Assembly: GCA_001899315.1 (NCBI GenBank)
Contig: MOYA01000003.1
Span: 272,369 to 336,368 of the forward strand
Direction of reading: 5' to 3'
Source of the DNA: Candidatus Obscuribacter phosphatis
Lineage (GTDB): Bacteria; Cyanobacteriota; Vampirovibrionia; Obscuribacterales; Obscuribacteraceae
DNA length: 64,000 nucleotides
Shown piece by piece: positions 43,706 through 52,507 of the stretch (position 1 is the stretch's first letter; every line of letters begins with the position of its first letter). The notes beneath the pieces are model-generated. The model saw nothing but the letters and a program-made list of their open reading frames with translations. It had not been told where the DNA came from and did no database searches. Made by a program: the position numbers and the translations under genes.

Positions 43706-45523
43706 CTATGCATGCAGTGGCACAAGTTGATCAGCGCTCACCAATTGATAGTTCCGCCACATCGCCGCCAGTTGTCCATCTTTCGCCAAGAGCTGGCTGA
43801 AAGTACCCGACTCGACGACTCTGCCGTTATCTAAAACATAGATACAATCAAAGAGTTCAAGCAGATGCAATTTGTGTATCGACGAGACTAAACATCTATC
43901 GGCAAATTTCTTAAGCACGGCAGAATAGATGAGCCTTTCGTTGGCTGTATCGACACTGCTGGTTGGTTCATCCATCAATATGATGCTGCTCTCTCTGGCA
44001 AAGAATATGCCGCGAGCCAGCGCCAGCCGCTGCTTCTCGCCGCCGCTCAAGTTGACGCCTTTCTCGGCAATATTTGTCTCAAGCCCATCGGGCAAGCGAC
44101 CAAGCACCGAGGCAAAACGCGCCGCCTCAACAGCATCAAGCATTTCAGCCCGATCAGCCTCCATGCCAAAGGCAATATTGAAAGCAATGGTGTCGGCAAA
44201 GATTTCGGGATCTTGAGGCATCAAGGTGGTGGCTGCAGCTAGATGTCTTAGACCATAAGGCATGGTTACACCATCAACTGCAACAGATACACCCTGAGGC
44301 TTCTGCAAACCGCGAAGCAAATTGAGCAAGGTGCTCTTACCGCTGCCGCTTTCACCGACAAGGGCAATAGACTGACCTCGCACCAGGTCGATTGCCACAT
44401 CGTTCAAATGATGCAAGCGATGCTTGTCGTCTTCATAGGTAAAATTGAGGTTCTGCACCTGAATATTCTGCCAATCTAGAGCTAGAGGCTGTGCCTCATC
44501 GGCTGAATGATCTAAATCGTGATAAGCATCGCTAATGGTATCAACACCACGCAGATCGGCTGCCTGCCTAACGACCACGCCATAGTATCCGGCAAAGGTA
44601 TAGAAAGACTCGCCGATGCGGCGCAGATACTCAAAGAGAGTAAAGAAAGTACCGGCAAGAATCACCTGCTTGGCGAGCAAATTGCTTTGCACATACCAAA
44701 ACATAACAATTACTGTCATCGCCATCACTATGAAAGAGGTTAGCGCCCACTTTATCTCGTTTACTTTTGCATTTACCGTGAAAAGCGACTGCGAACGATA
44801 AATGCGCCGCAAAACTTCGGCAAGCGTGCGACTTTCGAGCCTCAATGTAATCACCGAGACGATATTGCTGACATAGTCGTGAATGGCTGCAGCCACATGG
44901 TTATCCATGATGTTCAACTGGTCATACTGCTTATCGAGAATGCGATCGAATAAAGCGATAATCAGAAGCGACAAAAGTGTGGCGGCAAGAGCGGCTAGGG
45001 CGGCAAGCGGCATAAAGTAAAAGAGAATGACCAGGGTGCCCAATAGACGCAAGACCATATAGACAATCTCAAAGGTGTCTTGAAAAAAGTTAGACATAGC
45101 CGTGGTAGCTCGATTGATTTTGTCTATTGTTTGACCTGAATGATGCCCGGTGTGCCATTGCACGGGTAAGGCAGTGACTTTTCTAAATAGCTCGGCTTTG
45201 AAGCTCGATCTAATTTGGAAAGCGACATAGCGCTCGATCACCCGGGCAGGACCATGAAAAGCCCAGAACCCAAGGGATACACCCAGGAGCATGAGCAGAT
45301 ATTTGCCCACGTCGGACAAGAGCTTGTCGCCGAGCTTGAGCCCGGAGGCCAAATCAATCTGCACGTCATTGAGCATGCGCCCAATCACAAAAGGTTCGAT
45401 TAGCTCAAAAGCCTGAGCCCCGACAAACATAAGCATATAAATCACAAAGAGTTTTCTATGAGAGCCGGCGTAATGCCAACCCCTAGAAAACAATAAAGCA
45501 AAAGCGTTATTTCCTAAATTCAT
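43706..45523 (-). CDS. ABC transporter, fused permease and ATPase (MsbA-like)
   Basis: A 605-residue half-transporter that would work as a homodimer exporter. The N-terminal membrane domain (about 20-310, six segments) precedes an ATPase domain with Walker A 'LVGESGSGKSTLLNLL', the Q-loop region 'LMPQDPEIF', signature 'NLSGGEKQRLALARG', Walker B 'IILMDEP' and H-loop 'LVSSIHKLHLL'. 'PVQWHTGHHSGQTIDKINRA' is a typical exporter coupling-helix region. The cargo (lipid, peptide or glycolipid) cannot be told from the sequence. It lies tail-to-tail with the protease at 42712. Confidence 0.92.
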   Translation of the reverse strand: MNLGNNAFALLFSRGWHYAGSHRKLFVIYMLMFVGAQAFELIEPFVIGRMLNDVQIDLASGLKLGDKLLSDVGKYLLMLLGVSLGFWAFHGPARVIERYVAFQIRSSFKAELFRKVTALPVQWHTGHHSGQTIDKINRATTAMSNFFQDTFEIVYMVLRLLGTLVILFYFMPLAALAALAATLLSLLIIALFDRILDKQYDQLNIMDNHVAAAIHDYVSNIVSVITLRLESRTLAEVLRRIYRSQSLFTVNAKVNEIKWALTSFIVMAMTVIVMFWYVQSNLLAKQVILAGTFFTLFEYLRRIGESFYTFAGYYGVVVRQAADLRGVDTISDAYHDLDHSADEAQPLALDWQNIQVQNLNFTYEDDKHRLHHLNDVAIDLVRGQSIALVGESGSGKSTLLNLLRGLQKPQGVSVAVDGVTMPYGLRHLAAATTLMPQDPEIFADTIAFNIAFGMEADRAEMLDAVEAARFASVLGRLPDGLETNIAEKGVNLSGGEKQRLALARGIFFARESSIILMDEPTSSVDTANERLIYSAVLKKFADRCLVSSIHKLHLLELFDCIYVLDNGRVVESGTFSQLLAKDGQLAAMWRNYQLVSADQLVPLHA

Positions 45524-46005
45524 AAATTATTTGATCTCGCAAAGGGAAAACACACACGCCACTTCCGGCGGTGCTCGCAGTCCTCTCCACGACACATGCA
45601 GATATAAAAATACAAGCAGAAACGGTGCCGGGAGGGGCTTAACCAGCTCCAGAATGCTCAAACAAGCAATAAGGCTGGTCGGTTTATCCGCCGACAGACC
45701 GCATTTGCAACTAATTAATTGTGAAAATCAATGACGATCGATTGATTTAACAACACAGAGCAGAGGCGGCGTGGCAGAGCAAAAAGGTCTGTTTGAAAAG
45801 ACTTTCGCTGCTGAAAAGCGGAGGCTATTAAATTTATTGTCTACCATTAGAACTCCTCCGGTGAGCTCCGCCTCTGAACTTAACGGACACACGCCGCAAG
45901 TTATTGATGCCGACTCTATACTTCGGTTTTATATTTCGATTTTTCGATTCTCGCACAAGAAGTTTTGTTTGCCAAGCAGACTTTTCTGGAAATTAATATC
46001 TGGTC
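45524..46005. other. 482-base region without a convincing gene
   Basis: The region lies between the start of the ABC exporter and the 3' end of a small membrane-protein gene, so it should contain the exporter's promoter. A plus-strand 81-codon frame (45771-46016, GTG start after an AGAGG-like site) begins plausibly ('MAEQKGLFEKTFAAEKRRLL') but degenerates, and I do not call it firmly. A nine-base inverted repeat, CAGAGGCGG (45761) and CCGCCTCTG (45868), encloses its first part. No RNA gene is recognised. Confidence 0.4.
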
Positions 46006-46389
46006 TCACAAAATAGTAATGCAAGAATAAATCAATATAGGGTAAATGATCACGATCAAAACAAAGCTTGCTGTAATTCCGCTTGGAACAGCCTTTGCGC
46101 CTTTACTCCTAAAGACGGGAGCGATGTAGAGGATCAAATAGAGAAATTTATACACCACCTGAAATATCAATATCGCTATAAACTTCTCTGGATAAATCAG
46201 ACCAAAACAAGAAAGCAATAAAATCGAAGACCAGAGACAGGCGACTAGAAGGCGCAAGCCTTCTGAATTATTCACACATCCCTGAAAAGCCCTTATGGGC
46301 TTGTCGCCGCTATCTGTGAACATTGAGTAAAGCACCGGCAGCAAAATCAAAATATTGGCTAAATATGCATACTGCAAAACACTGGTCAT
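46006..46389 (-). CDS. small membrane protein, unknown function
   Basis: 127 residues with four predicted membrane segments (about 5-25, 45-65, 70-92, 103-125) and few charged residues, so the frame is very likely real. ATG at 46389. I recognise no family. It lies 29 bases downstream of the YaiI-like gene on the same strand and is possibly co-transcribed with it. Confidence 0.6.
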   Translation of the reverse strand: MTSVLQYAYLANILILLPVLYSMFTDSGDKPIRAFQGCVNNSEGLRLLVACLWSSILLLSCFGLIYPEKFIAILIFQVVYKFLYLILYIAPVFRSKGAKAVPSGITASFVLIVIIYPILIYSCITIL

Positions 46390-46418
46390 AGATAAATACT
46401 CATAAAGTAAAGCAGACT

Positions 46419-46880
46419 CTATAAAGCTTTAGTACGCACAAGCTTTGTCAACTCTCGGTCAAAAGCGGCAGCAAACTGTCGCTTCTCTTTATCGCCAAAT
46501 GGTGCCGGACCGCCGCCAATCATGCCGCTATCGCGCAGCTCGGTCATCAAATCGCGCACACCAAGACGCTCACCGATGTTATCGGGGGTAAAGACCGTAC
46601 CGCGGGGATCTATGACAACGACGCCCCTGGGCACAAGTTCCGCCGCCAGCGGTATGTCCTGAGAAACGACCAAGTCACCGCGCTGGGCATGCTCAACAAT
46701 AAAAGCATCAGCCTGGTCTGGACCGGCTGGTACCAGATGAAAACTGTAGAGCGAATTTGCCGGTATGTTCAGTTGCTTATTGGCCACAAAAGCCACCGGC
46801 AAAGACAGCCTCAGTGCTGCTTTTGTCACTATATCGCGCACAGCCGTAGGGCAGGCGTCGGCATCTATCCAAATTTTCAC
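46419..46880 (-). CDS. YaiI/YqxD family (DUF188) protein
   Basis: A 153-residue cytosolic protein matching the whole family. It has the N-terminal 'IWIDADACPTAVRDIV', the central 'ADAFIVEHAQRGDLVVSQDIPLA' and the C-terminal 'FGDKEKRQFAAAFDRELT'. The conserved Asp residues (D6, D8, and D in 'VSQDIPLA') resemble PIN/FEN-type nuclease sites, and such a fold has been proposed. The cellular role is unknown. It probably forms a unit with the small membrane protein downstream. Confidence 0.93.
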   Translation of the reverse strand: MKIWIDADACPTAVRDIVTKAALRLSLPVAFVANKQLNIPANSLYSFHLVPAGPDQADAFIVEHAQRGDLVVSQDIPLAAELVPRGVVVIDPRGTVFTPDNIGERLGVRDLMTELRDSGMIGGGPAPFGDKEKRQFAAAFDRELTKLVRTKAL

Positions 46881-47040
46881 TGCCTAAATCTCACTAGCAA
46901 AAATCTCACTGCAAAATTCTCTTTCCCAATTTCTATTGCTCAGTATCTGGGCGCTTATCTTAGCAGTTTAGCCTCCACTTGCCCCGGAACTGTCACAAAA
47001 TAGCCCTAGACTAATTTATACGCAAAAGTGCTCCCCACCC

Positions 47041-48276
47041 ATGCATTTTCTTATGGACAATACAAACACAATAAGCTGCAAAGAAAACCAGGTGTTCTTA
47101 TCACTTGTCTCAAGAGTGGTAACACAGCTCTATGACGTTCCGGGCGCCCGCCAGGTAATGGACAAAGCCGACAAGCTGCAATGCAGCAAAGATGGTGAAG
47201 ACGCGGTAAAACAAGCTCAGCAAGCCACTCTTGTTCTTGATGATCCCTTTACAAAAGTGCTTGATGCCAAGCAAAAAGCCGACCTCGATGACCGCATGAA
47301 CGGCAAAGAAAAGGGCAACGGCCTGGAACTAGACCTGATTCTCAACCCTATGGGTTTGGCGGTGCGAGAAGTGCTGCCGGGTTCACCGGCAGCACTGGCG
47401 GGGCTAAAGCCAGGCGATAAAATCGAGAAACTAAATGGCAGACCCATCTCAGAATTTACTGTTAATGAGATTACCTCTCTGGTTAACAGCGCCAGCTTTA
47501 AAGTGGAAGCCTCAAGGGACGGCAAGCCGCTCTCTGCCGAAATCAAGCAAGCCGAACTGAAAGCGCCGAAAGTGCTTGATAGAGACTTGGGAGACGGAAT
47601 TGCCTATATTCGCATTAGAGACTTTGTTTCTCAAGACACAGACAAAGCAGTCGAACAGGCTCTGCGTCGCAATAAAGGAGCCAAAGCCTTTGTCCTTGAC
47701 TTGCGCAACAATCCAGGCGGCAGAGTGGTAGATTCTCTGAACATTGCCTCAATGCTTGTGGAAGAAGGCAAACTCGCCGTAGCAGAAGAAAGATTGCCAT
47801 CGAGCTTATCGTCGCCTCGTTTTGCCACCTGGCGCTTCAGCGTCAATAAAGACACTCAAATAATCGAAGGCGAAGCAAAAGAAGTAAGCCCACGCAAATT
47901 TCCTTATTTGCTTAACGGTCGCCCGCTCGTAGTTTTGGTCAATGGTCACAGTGCTTCCGCCTCAGAACTATTAACCGGCGCTCTTATGAGCAGACCAAAT
48001 ATTTTGATAGCCGGAGAAAAGACCTATGGCAAAGGCGTCGGTCAGATCATCAGCGAAAAGATGCCCGGCGGCAACGGAGTCAATGTCACCAATATCAAAT
48101 TCTTTGCCCCCAACGGGCTCAACGCCGGCGACGGACATAACAAAAGGTCAGGCTTCTCGGCTGATATTCCCTTGCCTAAGCGTATGCCCACACCAAACGA
48201 ACCAGATAGTCAAATAAACGATGCCAAAGACATGCTGAAAGGCTTGATGAAAGTGAGTGGTATTGCAGGCAGTTAG
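47041..48276 (+). CDS. S41 C-terminal processing protease with PDZ domain, no signal peptide
   Basis: 411 residues. A PDZ domain (about 100-175; 'AVREVLPGSPAALAGLKPGDKIEKLNG') is followed by the S41 core with 'AYIRIRDF', 'FVLDLRNNPGG', catalytic Ser in 'NGHSASASE' and catalytic Lys in 'TYGKGVGQ'. CtpA/Prc relatives are normally exported to the periplasm. Here the first ~90 residues are hydrophilic with no visible signal peptide or membrane anchor. The second Met (47053) does not change this. Either the protease acts in the cytosol or it is exported by another route. Monocistronic appearance. Confidence 0.9.
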   Translation: MHFLMDNTNTISCKENQVFLSLVSRVVTQLYDVPGARQVMDKADKLQCSKDGEDAVKQAQQATLVLDDPFTKVLDAKQKADLDDRMNGKEKGNGLELDLILNPMGLAVREVLPGSPAALAGLKPGDKIEKLNGRPISEFTVNEITSLVNSASFKVEASRDGKPLSAEIKQAELKAPKVLDRDLGDGIAYIRIRDFVSQDTDKAVEQALRRNKGAKAFVLDLRNNPGGRVVDSLNIASMLVEEGKLAVAEERLPSSLSSPRFATWRFSVNKDTQIIEGEAKEVSPRKFPYLLNGRPLVVLVNGHSASASELLTGALMSRPNILIAGEKTYGKGVGQIISEKMPGGNGVNVTNIKFFAPNGLNAGDGHNKRSGFSADIPLPKRMPTPNEPDSQINDAKDMLKGLMKVSGIAGS

Positions 48277-48509
48277 TTTAGTTCTTGCCTAGCGCTTGCC
48301 TCTGCCTCGTTCATAACAATGTCGTTACAGACCGCCCAAGAGCCTTTCGCGCCCAAGCCTCAAAAGCAATTAGTGACAACCCTTCTAGCGCCTATACACG
48401 TTTTCGTCCAAACGAACCTGCGAATATACGCCTGTGCCAGCTTTGCATAGTATCAAAACAGGCAGCCGCAAACTTACTAAATCATTCAACTCAAATACTG
48501 GAGAAACAC

Positions 48510-48686
48510 ATGTTTTACCTTTTGGCTTTGTGCGCTCTTATCATCAGCTTCGCGCCCCCCGCTCACGCTTACATAGATGCTTGCACCGGCAGTTATGCAG
48601 TGCAATTCTTCTTCGGCACAATTCTTACTTTTCTCTTGCCTTTGCAAAGAGTGGTTCGCAACTTCTTTAATAAAGCCGGCAAATAA
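48510..48686 (+). CDS. small exported membrane protein with YIDACTGS motif
   Basis: 58 residues. ATG at 48510 is preceded by TGGAGA at proper distance; the frame extends further upstream but without family support. Signal peptide (about 1-20, ending 'APPAHA'), then 'YIDACTGSYAVQFFFGTILT', a single hydrophobic segment and a basic tail. It resembles the small 'YIDPGTGS' proteins often encoded beside methyltransferase and sulfatase-like genes, with the Pro-Gly replaced by Ala-Cys. It lies 3 bases upstream of the methyltransferase gene. Function unknown. Confidence 0.75.
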   Translation: MFYLLALCALIISFAPPAHAYIDACTGSYAVQFFFGTILTFLLPLQRVVRNFFNKAGK

Positions 48687-48689
48687 ACT

Positions 48690-50090
48690 ATGCCGACAAC
48701 TTTCAAAAAACTCTCTTACCGTGACAAATGTGCCACGGTATATCGCAAGAACTCGCTGGTTTTTCGCTTTATCTCAAGCCAATACCAACCAGCCTACCGC
48801 AAGCTTATGCAAAGCGGGCTCTACAAGCATCTCAGCGAGGAAGGATTGCTCGTTTGCCACGAAGAAGTGGAAGCGCCGGAAGCCATGGGTGAAAGGCAAG
48901 ATGACTTTCAAACAGTGATCAAACCAAGCAAGATACCCTTCATTTCTTATCCTTACGAATGGTGCTTCTCGCAGCTCAAAGACGCCGCTCTCTTGACCTT
49001 GCGCATCGAAAAAATTGCTCTAGCCTACGGCATGACCCTCAAGGACGCCAATGCCTGGAATGTTCAGTTTCAGGGCGGCAAGCCGGTCTTTATCGATACC
49101 TCCAGTTTTGAAATACACCAAGATGGTTCGCCATGGAGCGCCTACGGGCAGTTCTGCCGCTTTTTTCTTTTGCCCCTGGTGCTAATGTCAAAATGCGAGC
49201 CTCGCCTCAACTCACTCTTGCTTGCCTATCCAGACGGTATCCCCTTAGACATCGGCATCAAGTTATTGCCCCTGAGCACCTGGCTAAACCCAAGCTTATT
49301 GGGACATCTGGGCGTCACAGCCCTGATGAATGCCCACTATAGAAAAAGTCAGGGAGGCGCTAGCGACAGCAAACAAAAAGTGAGTATCAAGCAACTGCTC
49401 AATGTTCTCAATGACCTTGAAGACACAATCGCCAATCTCAAACTGAAACAGGAAAACTCAGTATGGAGCGCTTACTATAAAGACAACGCCTACAGCTCGC
49501 AAGCTTTTGCCGCCAAAGAAGAAATAGTAAATAGAATTCTTGGTCAAGCGAAGCGCAAAAAAATCTGGGATCTCGGCGCCAATACCGGGCACTACAGCAG
49601 ACTGGCGGCGCCGCACGCTGACATGGTTCTAGCCATGGACTATGATGCTCTCTGCGTAGAGAATAACTATCTTGATCTAAAGAAACCAGGCAAAAGCAAT
49701 ATTCTGCCGCTGCTTATGGATTGCACGGCGCCCTCACCGGCCCTCGGTTGGGCTCTGATGGAAAGGTTGAGCTTACCAGAGCGCGGACCTTGCGACCTAA
49801 TTATGGCTCTAGCTCTGATTCATCATTTGGTTATCGGCCGCAGCATCAACCTCGAAGAAGTGGCTGCCTATATGGCAAAACTTGGACGAGAACTAATTAT
49901 TGAATTTGTTCCAGAAAACGATAGTCAGGTCGAACTCTTGCGCAAACAAAAAGCCGGCATCTGCCAAACCTATAATCAAGCAGCCTTTGAAGACGCTTTC
50001 TGCAGCCATTTTATGCTCATCGAAAAGCAAGAAATAAGCGACTCAAAGCGAGTGATCTATCACTTTGTGCGACTAAACGGAGACCGATAA
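48690..50090 (+). CDS. SAM-dependent methyltransferase (NoeA-like)
   Basis: 466 residues. The N-terminal ~250 residues ('FISYPYEWCFSQLKDAALLTL', 'NVQFQGGKPVFIDTSSFE') resemble the nodulation protein NoeA-type N-domain. A class I methyltransferase follows with motif I 'KKIWDLGANTGHYSRLAA', acidic 'VLAMDYDA' and 'DLIMALALIHHLV'. It would methylate a sugar or lipid-linked glycan. The gene is directly followed, with no gap, by the sulfatase-like transferase and preceded by the small YIDACTGS protein: a three-gene unit. Confidence 0.85.
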   Translation: MPTTFKKLSYRDKCATVYRKNSLVFRFISSQYQPAYRKLMQSGLYKHLSEEGLLVCHEEVEAPEAMGERQDDFQTVIKPSKIPFISYPYEWCFSQLKDAALLTLRIEKIALAYGMTLKDANAWNVQFQGGKPVFIDTSSFEIHQDGSPWSAYGQFCRFFLLPLVLMSKCEPRLNSLLLAYPDGIPLDIGIKLLPLSTWLNPSLLGHLGVTALMNAHYRKSQGGASDSKQKVSIKQLLNVLNDLEDTIANLKLKQENSVWSAYYKDNAYSSQAFAAKEEIVNRILGQAKRKKIWDLGANTGHYSRLAAPHADMVLAMDYDALCVENNYLDLKKPGKSNILPLLMDCTAPSPALGWALMERLSLPERGPCDLIMALALIHHLVIGRSINLEEVAAYMAKLGRELIIEFVPENDSQVELLRKQKAGICQTYNQAAFEDAFCSHFMLIEKQEISDSKRVIYHFVRLNGDR

Positions 50091-51686
50091 GTGCCAATGC
50101 CAAAAGAGATAAGAGAGATTCAGCTCTATCCGCTAGCAGCAGGGATATTGCCGGTGCTGGTCACATACAATATACGCGGCGCTAATCATGTGGCTCTGCA
50201 AAATCTACTGCCGCCGCTCTTAATCTCAGCCATTCTGAGCCTCATAGTTTATGCTCTCTTTTGGCGCCTCCGCAAGCAAATTGGCAATGCCGCCATTTGC
50301 ACCTGGCTTCTCCTCACGGCACTATTTGCTTTCACCTATGTGGTCATCGGCTTCGACTTTTGCCTGATGACCCTATCAATCAAAGATGCAGGCACAGCCA
50401 TTATTGTCGGGCAAATTTTCATTTCACTAGCGGCAGCACTGGCTCTGACAATTGTCTTTGCCCTCATCACTAAAAAATCTTGGCTAAGCAAAATTGAGAG
50501 CTTGCTCTGTCGTACCACCAGTTTCTTGCTTATTTTGCAGCTCATGGTGCTGTTTCAGCACGAATTCAACTACTTTTTTGTCATCGAGCCGCAAGTGGCA
50601 AAAGAGCAGGCTCGGCTGATGCCCAAAATAAGCAAGCTGGGCAAAACCCAAAGCGATCGTGACATCTACCTGATAGTGCTTGATGAGATGGCGAGTCCCG
50701 AGGTGCTATCGCGTGTATTTTCGTATGACAATTCAGACTTTGTCAGCCAGTTGCGCCGCCGCGGCTTTCTTATAGACGAGAGCAGCCTAAGTAATTACCC
50801 TCTCACCAGGCTATCTCTGGCTTCTATTTTGAACATGACTTATCTAGATTTTCTAGGTGACAGCAAAGCCAAAGAAACACAAAAGGACTATGCACCGACC
50901 ACTCGCCTTTTGCAGAGAAGCAATCTCGCCAAGTTTTTGCAACAGCAGGGCTACGACTACATACATATAGGCTCAGAAATGCCGCCCACTGACAGCACGG
51001 TCATGGCCAATCAAAATAGATATCCTCTCATTGACGAATTTTCTCTGCGTTTCTGGCAATCGACCACACTTGGTCAAACACCTGGTTTTTCCAAGTTTCT
51101 CGCTCATCTGCGCAGAAAATCGAGACTGGACGCACTGAAATATCTGGAACTGGCCGATGCCGGTCAAAAGCCTAAATTTGTGCTATGCCATATTCTCTGC
51201 CCTCATGAACCTTTCGATTTAAATGCCGATGGCAGCGCCCGCGACGAAATCATGCCCAATCGCATAGAAAGCGCCTGGGACGACGAAGCAAGAAGAGCTT
51301 ACCTCGGGCAAGTGCAATTTATCGAAAAGAGAATTATTGGCACCATAGACAAGATTATAGAGAAGAGCAAAAGCCAACCAATAATTGTTTTGCAAGGCGA
51401 CCACGGTACCTATGCCGAAGATGAAATGGCTAAAGACTATCCCAAAGAAGACCTCTATCAGGAGCGCTACGGTATTCTCAATGCCTATCTGGTGCCTGAT
51501 GATATGAAGGCTAAGATCTATCGCGGCATTACCCCGGTCAACTCTTTTAGAGTGATTCTTTCTGAACTCTTTGGTGCCGACTTGCCGGCGCTTGCCGACA
51601 AGCAAATTTATGCCACCTATGCTCAACCTTTTAAATTTCGCGACGTCAGCGATCGAGTGCGAAAGCTGCAAGCAGCTCTGAAATAG
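50091..51686 (+). CDS. sulfatase-like membrane protein (possible glycan phosphoglycerol/phospho-group transferase)
   Basis: 531 residues. Four to five membrane segments occupy the first ~165 residues. An alkaline-phosphatase-superfamily domain follows, with 'DIYLIVLDEMASPEVL' (metal Asp), 'NYPLTRLSLASILNM' where Thr would be the nucleophile, 'CHILCPHEPFDL' and 'IVLQGDHGTYAEDE' (metal Asp-His). The layout is that of LtaS/OpgB-like transferases that decorate polymers outside the membrane. GTG 50091 directly abuts the previous stop; ATG 50097 is an alternative start. The real substrate is unknown. Confidence 0.8.
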   Translation: MPMPKEIREIQLYPLAAGILPVLVTYNIRGANHVALQNLLPPLLISAILSLIVYALFWRLRKQIGNAAICTWLLLTALFAFTYVVIGFDFCLMTLSIKDAGTAIIVGQIFISLAAALALTIVFALITKKSWLSKIESLLCRTTSFLLILQLMVLFQHEFNYFFVIEPQVAKEQARLMPKISKLGKTQSDRDIYLIVLDEMASPEVLSRVFSYDNSDFVSQLRRRGFLIDESSLSNYPLTRLSLASILNMTYLDFLGDSKAKETQKDYAPTTRLLQRSNLAKFLQQQGYDYIHIGSEMPPTDSTVMANQNRYPLIDEFSLRFWQSTTLGQTPGFSKFLAHLRRKSRLDALKYLELADAGQKPKFVLCHILCPHEPFDLNADGSARDEIMPNRIESAWDDEARRAYLGQVQFIEKRIIGTIDKIIEKSKSQPIIVLQGDHGTYAEDEMAKDYPKEDLYQERYGILNAYLVPDDMKAKIYRGITPVNSFRVILSELFGADLPALADKQIYATYAQPFKFRDVSDRVRKLQAALK

Positions 51687-51770
51687 AGCTCGACTGACAT
51701 TTAAGCACAAAGCCTAATTCATAAGCAGCAAATGATCCACTTGCAACCAACTCTCATCCTCGCTTGAAAG

Positions 51771-52298
51771 CTAAGAGCCTCTAGGAGTCAATAGAAGCGA
51801 CTTGAGTTTGCCCGGCCCAAGGGTTTCGTTCAGTTCGCGCCAAATAAACATCAGATAGAAAACGAAGACTAGACAGAAAACTCTAGTGCAATCCATAAAT
51901 ACGCGCTGCTGCATGGCCACTTCGGCGGCATGCCTGGCAAATATTTTCTCTTCTATCTGACCGCCGATAAAGACAATAACAGCCAGGCACAAAGACTTCA
52001 CAAAGGCAGATATAACAATGGGGCGCCGGTCCAGAGTATTCTTCATAAAAGGCAGGTTATGACAAAGCAGAACTATTTTGCCCAGCCCCAAAGCTTCGAC
52101 TGCAGCTACTGTATAACCATGCACAAAGTCGTGAATACCTAGCTGAATAAGAATAAGCGATTTGATAGTGGCCAGAAAGGCAAAACAGATGCCCAAATAA
52201 GCCGCTATTACCGAAAACTCTTGAAGTTCCTCTTTCAGGCGAGCTTTGGCTTCCTTCTTCTTCTCATCTTTACTCTCATCTTTATTCTCAGGCTTCAA
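51771..52298 (-). CDS. membrane protein, unknown function
   Basis: 175 residues. TTG start at 52298 with AAGGAAG about eight bases upstream. A strongly charged Lys/Glu N-terminus (1-25) is followed by three to four membrane segments (about 28-50, 65-80, 95-115, 135-155). 'QLGIHDFVHGYTVAAVEALGLGKIVLL' lies between the first two. No family recognised. Convergent with the sulfatase-like gene; the region upstream (52299-52507) is shared with the divergent hydrolase gene. Confidence 0.6.
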   Translation of the reverse strand: MKPENKDESKDEKKKEAKARLKEELQEFSVIAAYLGICFAFLATIKSLILIQLGIHDFVHGYTVAAVEALGLGKIVLLCHNLPFMKNTLDRRPIVISAFVKSLCLAVIVFIGGQIEEKIFARHAAEVAMQQRVFMDCTRVFCLVFVFYLMFIWRELNETLGPGKLKSLLLTPRGS

Positions 52299-52507
52299 TT
52301 GACTGCCTTCCTTTACCTATCGAGCTAAACCGAGCCACAATTGTTTCAATGATACTACAGTCAGTGCAGTACCATAATTGAGACATTTAGCAGATGCTTT
52401 TACCCCCGCGGTTCAAACGAGCAAACAGTTTATTAACTGTTTAGCCCCTCCATTCAATTAGCAAGCCCTTTATATACTTACCAAATAGCCTTCCTAGCGG
52501 TGAAAAA

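Noticed and set aside
45531-45734. 67-codon plus-strand open frame as a gene
   Set aside because: No ribosome site, low-complexity translation and no family resemblance; it overlaps the likely promoter region of the ABC exporter.
46419-46880. Toxin of a toxin-antitoxin pair (PIN-like residues plus small neighbour)
   Set aside because: Full-length match to the YaiI/YqxD family; the neighbour is a four-helix membrane protein, not an antitoxin.
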